Shown: piece after piece, positions 33,842 through 37,327 of the stretch | Layout of the letters: each line of letters begins with the position of its first letter | Position numbering within the stretch: position 1 is the stretch's first letter | From: Candidatus Heimdallarchaeota archaeon | Lineage (GTDB): Archaea; Asgardarchaeota; Heimdallarchaeia; Heimdallarchaeales; Kariarchaeaceae | Assembly (NCBI GenBank): GCA_021399405.1 | Contig: JAAFKL010000031.1 | Location: 1 to 37,327, forward strand | Reading direction: 5' to 3' | Length of the DNA stretch: 37,327 nt | Notes under the pieces: model-generated | The model's database searches: none | Seen by the model: only the letters and a program-made list of their open reading frames with translations | Told to the model about the DNA's origin: nothing | Translations under genes and position numbers: made by a program

Positions 33842-34330
33842 TTGGTTAAAAATAAAAATACAGTGATTCAAACATCAAATCAGTTGGTAGAAATGTATCA
33901 ATGCAGATATTACACTGACTTAAATATAAATTATGAAATATTTTACTACATGATCTCTAAATCAGAAACACAATTACCTAACTTCCCGGACCAATATTCT
34001 GATCAATCATCCCAGGATCCACCTGAAAGAGGTAGTTTGAGGAGTTTAACTCGAATTTTGGAATATGACATTTCAAATCTCAATCCGACCACAATTACAA
34101 ATCACAAGAAACGAATTTATCAGCTTGCAACTTTTGCAGATATTACTAAAATCCAAATACATTTTCGAGGATTGGAAAAATTTACCAAAAAATATGAAAT
34201 GCTATTTGGTTGTTCTTGGGATTCAGATGATGATTATCCACGTGAAAAAGAATTCTTTGATTTGTTAAATATGATACAATCACAGTCCAATGTGTCTTCT
34301 CGAAAGTATGATATTAAGCTCGTTGAATAG
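33842..34330 (+). CDS. Hypothetical protein
   Basis: 162 residues from TTG 33842, or 155 from GTG 33863; the latter is 34 bases after a TATA-like ATTATATG (33828) and so may be the real start. Soluble, mixed charge, no recognisable domain; the middle (about 55-85) is polar and probably disordered. It starts almost back-to-back with the racemase gene, so their promoters overlap the neighbouring coding regions. Confidence 0.5.
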   Translation: MVKNKNTVIQTSNQLVEMYQCRYYTDLNINYEIFYYMISKSETQLPNFPDQYSDQSSQDPPERGSLRSLTRILEYDISNLNPTTITNHKKRIYQLATFADITKIQIHFRGLEKFTKKYEMLFGCSWDSDDDYPREKEFFDLLNMIQSQSNVSSRKYDIKLVE

Positions 34331-34397
34331 TTTTCATTCCAAATTAAATAGCTCCACCTATTCACAACTTAATTTTTATGCCTGAATCCAATTTTCC

Positions 34398-34586
34398 TTA
34401 AGATGCTGGCGATTCTCTCGCTTCTTTGAACAGGTATAGGCATTTGTAACATATCTCAATTTCATGACGCTTATGTTCGTCTCTCATTAAATCGGGAGCG
34501 ATTGTACCTTTATCAATCACAACACAACTCAACGGCACACTTTCCTTACAAATACCACATTTCACCATATTGGCTTGTTCAGCCAT
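34398..34586 (-). CDS. Zinc-finger microprotein
   Basis: 62 residues with two CxxC pairs, CGICKE (about 10-15) and CYKCLY (about 46-51), enough to bind one zinc as a treble-clef or ribbon-like finger. Helical charged region between and after the pairs. Similar small zinc proteins are common in archaea and mostly uncharacterised. A TATA-like CCTTATTTT begins 31 bases before the ATG. Confidence 0.7.
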   Translation of the reverse strand: MAEQANMVKCGICKESVPLSCVVIDKGTIAPDLMRDEHKRHEIEICYKCLYLFKEARESPAS

Positions 34587-34678
34587 TGCGTAATACTACA
34601 CATACGACAAAATAAGGTATATGTATGAGTTTTGGAAAAATAAAATGTTGATATGGATAAATCGTTCAATTCTTCAAG

Positions 34679-35476
34679 ATGTTTAATAAAGTATTAAGAA
34701 CAAAACACATTATATTTTACAGAATGAGGATGTTGTTTTGGTTCCTTCTCTTCACAACTATGTTGAGTGTAATGGGAGAGAAGCAAGGTAGCTTTGCCTT
34801 TTCCTCTGAAAACGTCGGGGTCAAAACAGGTGACAGAATAATCCACGAATTGGTTCAATCGGGTCAGGATCCAATTGATGAACATCTCCAAGTTGGAGTA
34901 ATACAAATTACTGAGGTGACATTTATCCCTTCAAATATTGGGGATAGTAATGACATTATTATTACTTCCTTTGAAAGAAAATATCAAGCAAACCGGTTAT
35001 ATTATTCTGAGGATAGAAAATTAAATTTATCTGATTTTGGTTCAACGATAATTTACACAGACTGGGCATATTGGAAAGATATTTTTAGATCATTATATTC
35101 TAATGATTCAGACATCAATTCTATACTTTTAATTAATTATGTTGAAAGTAATGACACAGTCACTTTTTCGGCCAAAGGCACCGATGATAAGTCCAATTCA
35201 ACCCATGAAATTGAATTCATAAATGGTTTTGACTTTACATATGAAAAACAAACAGGTGTACTTGTAGAGTATTCCTGGTTTAGTGCACATAACATAACTG
35301 AAGGAAACAACATATTTTATGAGTTAAATTTTGAAATTAAATTTATTCGAATCCTGAATGAGCCAAATTATGCAATTACAAATAACGAAGGCATTAATGT
35401 ACAGATTTCTTATCAAATCATAATATTGATGGTTATTTGGATTGCAAAATTTAAACACAAAATATTCAGAAGATAG
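34679..35476 (+). CDS. Exported protein with C-terminal anchor
   Basis: 265 residues from ATG 34679; an internal Met at residue 16 or 18 would start closer to the signal peptide (MLFWFLLFTTMLSVMG). The body contains VGVKTGDRIIHEL, a weaker version of the GDKFxW motif of the 11736 and 24097 proteins, and is beta-rich with many Asn/Asp. The C-terminus is a hydrophobic helix with basic tail (IILMVIWIAKFKHKIFRR) without the LP-x-S motif of the other two. Function unknown; cell surface. Confidence 0.65.
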   Translation: MFNKVLRTKHIIFYRMRMLFWFLLFTTMLSVMGEKQGSFAFSSENVGVKTGDRIIHELVQSGQDPIDEHLQVGVIQITEVTFIPSNIGDSNDIIITSFERKYQANRLYYSEDRKLNLSDFGSTIIYTDWAYWKDIFRSLYSNDSDINSILLINYVESNDTVTFSAKGTDDKSNSTHEIEFINGFDFTYEKQTGVLVEYSWFSAHNITEGNNIFYELNFEIKFIRILNEPNYAITNNEGINVQISYQIIILMVIWIAKFKHKIFRR

Positions 35477-35509
35477 CATGTAAATCGGTAAGCTAAAAAT
35501 CATACTAAT

Positions 35510-36775
35510 ATGGAACAATTGGAGCTGATATCCATCTCATCCAATGACTATCCAATTACTGAAATTAGAGAACAATTCCCGGGATTATATAGAACGTATA
35601 AAGGACGACCAATCAGTTACTTTGATGGACCTGCTGGCAGTCAGATGGTTCAGTCAGCAATTGACACAATGGTTGATTATGTAACCAACAGTAACTCCAA
35701 TCAGGGCGGGAGCTATATAACTAGTCAAGAAACTGGAGAGTATGTAGTTGAAGCCCGTAAAGCAATGGCAGATTTCATGGGGTTTGATCCAGATGAAATT
35801 GCTTTTGGACCTAATATGACGACTTTAACATTTTCAGTCTCAAGGGCTTTGGCCAAGACATGGAAAGAAGGTGATGAGATCGTTGTAACAGAATTGGATC
35901 ACCGGGCTAATGTTGATCCATGGAGAATAGCAGCAGAAGAGCACGGAGTGACTGTACGTTGGATAAGATTAGATATCGAGACTTTCACTTTAGATTTAAA
36001 GGATCTCTCACAAATTATCAATGAAAAAACCAAATTAGTTGCAATTGGTCACGCATCAAATGGAGTTGGAACTATAAACGATGTCAGAAAAATTGCTAAA
36101 CGAGCCAAAGAGGTCGGTGCTCTAGTAGCTGTAGATGCTGTACATTCTGCACCTCATGTGGTAATGGACCGAGATGAGCTGTTAGCTGATATGGTATTTT
36201 GTTCATCCTACAAATTTTTTGGCCCTCATGTTGGTATTGTTGGTATTCGAAAAGAACTTTTTGAAGAACTAGATGTATACAGATTAAACCCCGCTCCAAG
36301 CGATGTTCCTGGAAAGTTAGAGACAGGCACTGCAAATCTTGAAGGCATTGCAGCTCTAACTCCAACAATTGAATTTGTTGCAAGTTTGGGAGAAGGGGGA
36401 ACGAGAAGAGAAAAAATTATCAACGCGTTGCACATAATTGAAGAGTATGAAGACATGTTGGCTAATAAATTACGAAATGCTTTGGCTGAAATACCAGATG
36501 TAACCATGTTTCAAGCAGAAGCGGATGTGAGGAAAACACCAACAGTAGCTTTCAGAATTAAAGGGTTTTCTCCTGAGGAAATTTGCGTTCATTTAGCTGA
36601 AGAACATACGGTTTTTGCGGGAAATGGCCACTTTTATGCACAAACCATTGGAGAACTCCTTGATTTGAATAATCAGGGTGGCTGGGTTAGGACAGGAATG
36701 GCACCCTATACTTCTGAGGAAGATGTAGATCGTTTGATTTATGGAGTAAAGGATTTAATTTCTAAATCTAAGTAA
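35510..36775 (+). CDS. Class-V aminotransferase, cysteine desulfurase-like (SufS-like), without the active-site Cys
   Basis: 421 residues. PLP fold motifs are clear: YFDGPAGSQ at the start, ELDHRANVDPW, VDAVHSAPH (Asp contacting the PLP ring) and the PLP lysine Lys235 in CSSYKFFGP. It follows the SufS-like subgroup of cysteine-desulfurase-like proteins (VC1184 type). Where SufS has the catalytic Cys in RxGHHCA, this protein has GNGHFYA, so desulfurase activity of the usual kind is unlikely; other PLP chemistry on an unknown amine is possible. No SUF genes in the window. The gene starts 33 bp after the preceding one. Confidence 0.88.
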   Translation: MEQLELISISSNDYPITEIREQFPGLYRTYKGRPISYFDGPAGSQMVQSAIDTMVDYVTNSNSNQGGSYITSQETGEYVVEARKAMADFMGFDPDEIAFGPNMTTLTFSVSRALAKTWKEGDEIVVTELDHRANVDPWRIAAEEHGVTVRWIRLDIETFTLDLKDLSQIINEKTKLVAIGHASNGVGTINDVRKIAKRAKEVGALVAVDAVHSAPHVVMDRDELLADMVFCSSYKFFGPHVGIVGIRKELFEELDVYRLNPAPSDVPGKLETGTANLEGIAALTPTIEFVASLGEGGTRREKIINALHIIEEYEDMLANKLRNALAEIPDVTMFQAEADVRKTPTVAFRIKGFSPEEICVHLAEEHTVFAGNGHFYAQTIGELLDLNNQGGWVRTGMAPYTSEEDVDRLIYGVKDLISKSK

Positions 36776-36780
36776 TATTA

Positions 36781-37173
36781 TCATTCATACAGAGGCAATT
36801 GATCAAAACGCTCTAAACCTAGCTGTTTTGCAACCTTCAACCAATCGATTATTGCTTCATGATTTCCGATTTTATCATTTTCAAACTGGAAAACATCGAC
36901 TCCAGTCATTATTATTTCATTATGAGTTGCTTCTTGACCCAAAAATACATTGATATGTCTCCCTTTTGCTACCCACTGTGTGATGACTTGATTCCCTTCG
37001 GCAACAATATTATTGGCTTTTAAGCTCATATCAGCAAATGCTTGGGCAAAATCAGAGTATGCTTCAATCTCTTTATCTGGGTCTACACAGATCTCGCGAA
37101 ATTCATTAAGATTACCTGTAGAATAAGCATTGTAATACCTAACTACATATTCCTTCATTGCATTCAAATCCAT
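36781..37173 (-). CDS. SnoaL-like (NTF2 superfamily) protein
   Basis: 130 residues with the cone-shaped NTF2-like pattern: an N-terminal helix (MKEYVVRYYNAYSTGNLNEF), a central QVITQWVAKGRH strand pair, NEIIMTGVDVFQFENDKI and a C-terminal EAIIDWLKVAKQLGL. This matches SnoaL-like ester cyclase-type proteins, which are often of unknown function. ATG at 37173 with TTAAAATTT about 28 bases upstream. Convergent with the aminotransferase gene (5 bp between stops). Confidence 0.8.
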   Translation of the reverse strand: MDLNAMKEYVVRYYNAYSTGNLNEFREICVDPDKEIEAYSDFAQAFADMSLKANNIVAEGNQVITQWVAKGRHINVFLGQEATHNEIIMTGVDVFQFENDKIGNHEAIIDWLKVAKQLGLERFDQLPLYE

Positions 37174-37327
37174 AAAAAAAATAAGTTAATCGTAAATTTT
37201 AAGGTGTTCTCTCAGATTTACAATTGAATGTATTTTTCGTTTCTGAATATATTCAATTCTGAGGTAATAATGATTATTGAATTATTAAGAAAACTTAGGA
37301 CACTCGACCATAATTATTTTGTATATA

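Noticed and set aside
1..37327. CRISPR array, toxin-antitoxin pair, restriction system or other known defence island
   Set aside because: No regularly spaced repeats and no Cas, nuclease or methyltransferase motifs were seen; the MazG-like protein is alone and is a house-cleaning enzyme, not a toxin partner.

Overview
The window looks archaeal. Several genes have a TATA-like box centred about 26-31 bases before the start codon and almost no 5' leader. Other genes carry Shine-Dalgarno (SD) sites complementary to the archaeal 16S tail. A tRNA gene is interrupted by two short introns. Exported proteins are anchored by a C-terminal membrane helix with a basic tail. The DNA is AT-rich, and genes for a globin, flavin oxidoreductases and an eukaryote-like prolyl oligopeptidase suggest an oxygen-tolerant heterotroph. 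My best guess is an Asgard (Heimdallarchaeia-like) archaeon, but no marker gene here proves that.

Layout. 1-4850: the 3' end of a GMC oxidoreductase, a MazG-like pyrophosphohydrolase, a VOC protein, a tandem GNAT acetyltransferase behind a possibly structured leader, and small membrane proteins. 5000-7700: two paralogous microprotein genes with the same promoter design, one of them translationally coupled to an alpha/beta hydrolase, then a Lon-N-domain protein. 7824-11476: a heterodimeric ABCB-type exporter. 11736-13366: an exported protein, a coiled-coil zinc-ribbon protein and a small membrane protein.

13503-22062: a large FAD/Fe-S oxidoreductase (GlcD-GlcF fusion), a glucose/sorbosone dehydrogenase-type exported protein, a J-domain protein and a prolyl oligopeptidase. 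Directly behind them lie decayed copies of the first and last of these genes in the same order, the remains of a segmental tandem duplication. 22097-25106: an exported kelch-propeller protein with a membrane helix and a cytoplasmic winged-helix domain, next to an exported protein. Each of these two genes has the same perfect palindrome (ACTCGG-N5-CCGAGT) beside its promoter. I regard this as the best candidate for an undescribed system: a membrane-spanning one-component regulator and its target.

25173-33059: two orphan family-5 solute-binding proteins (one apparently circularly permuted), a TfoX-like gene broken by one in-frame stop, an SDR enzyme, a GNAT enzyme, a tRNA-Gly(GCC) with two 32-nt introns and a single-domain globin. 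A 19-bp direct repeat brackets the second solute-binding-protein gene. 33139-37173: an Asp/Glu racemase, a divergent hypothetical gene, a zinc-finger microprotein, an exported protein, a class-V aminotransferase without the desulfurase cysteine, and a SnoaL-like protein. There are no CRISPR arrays, transposases or rRNA genes.
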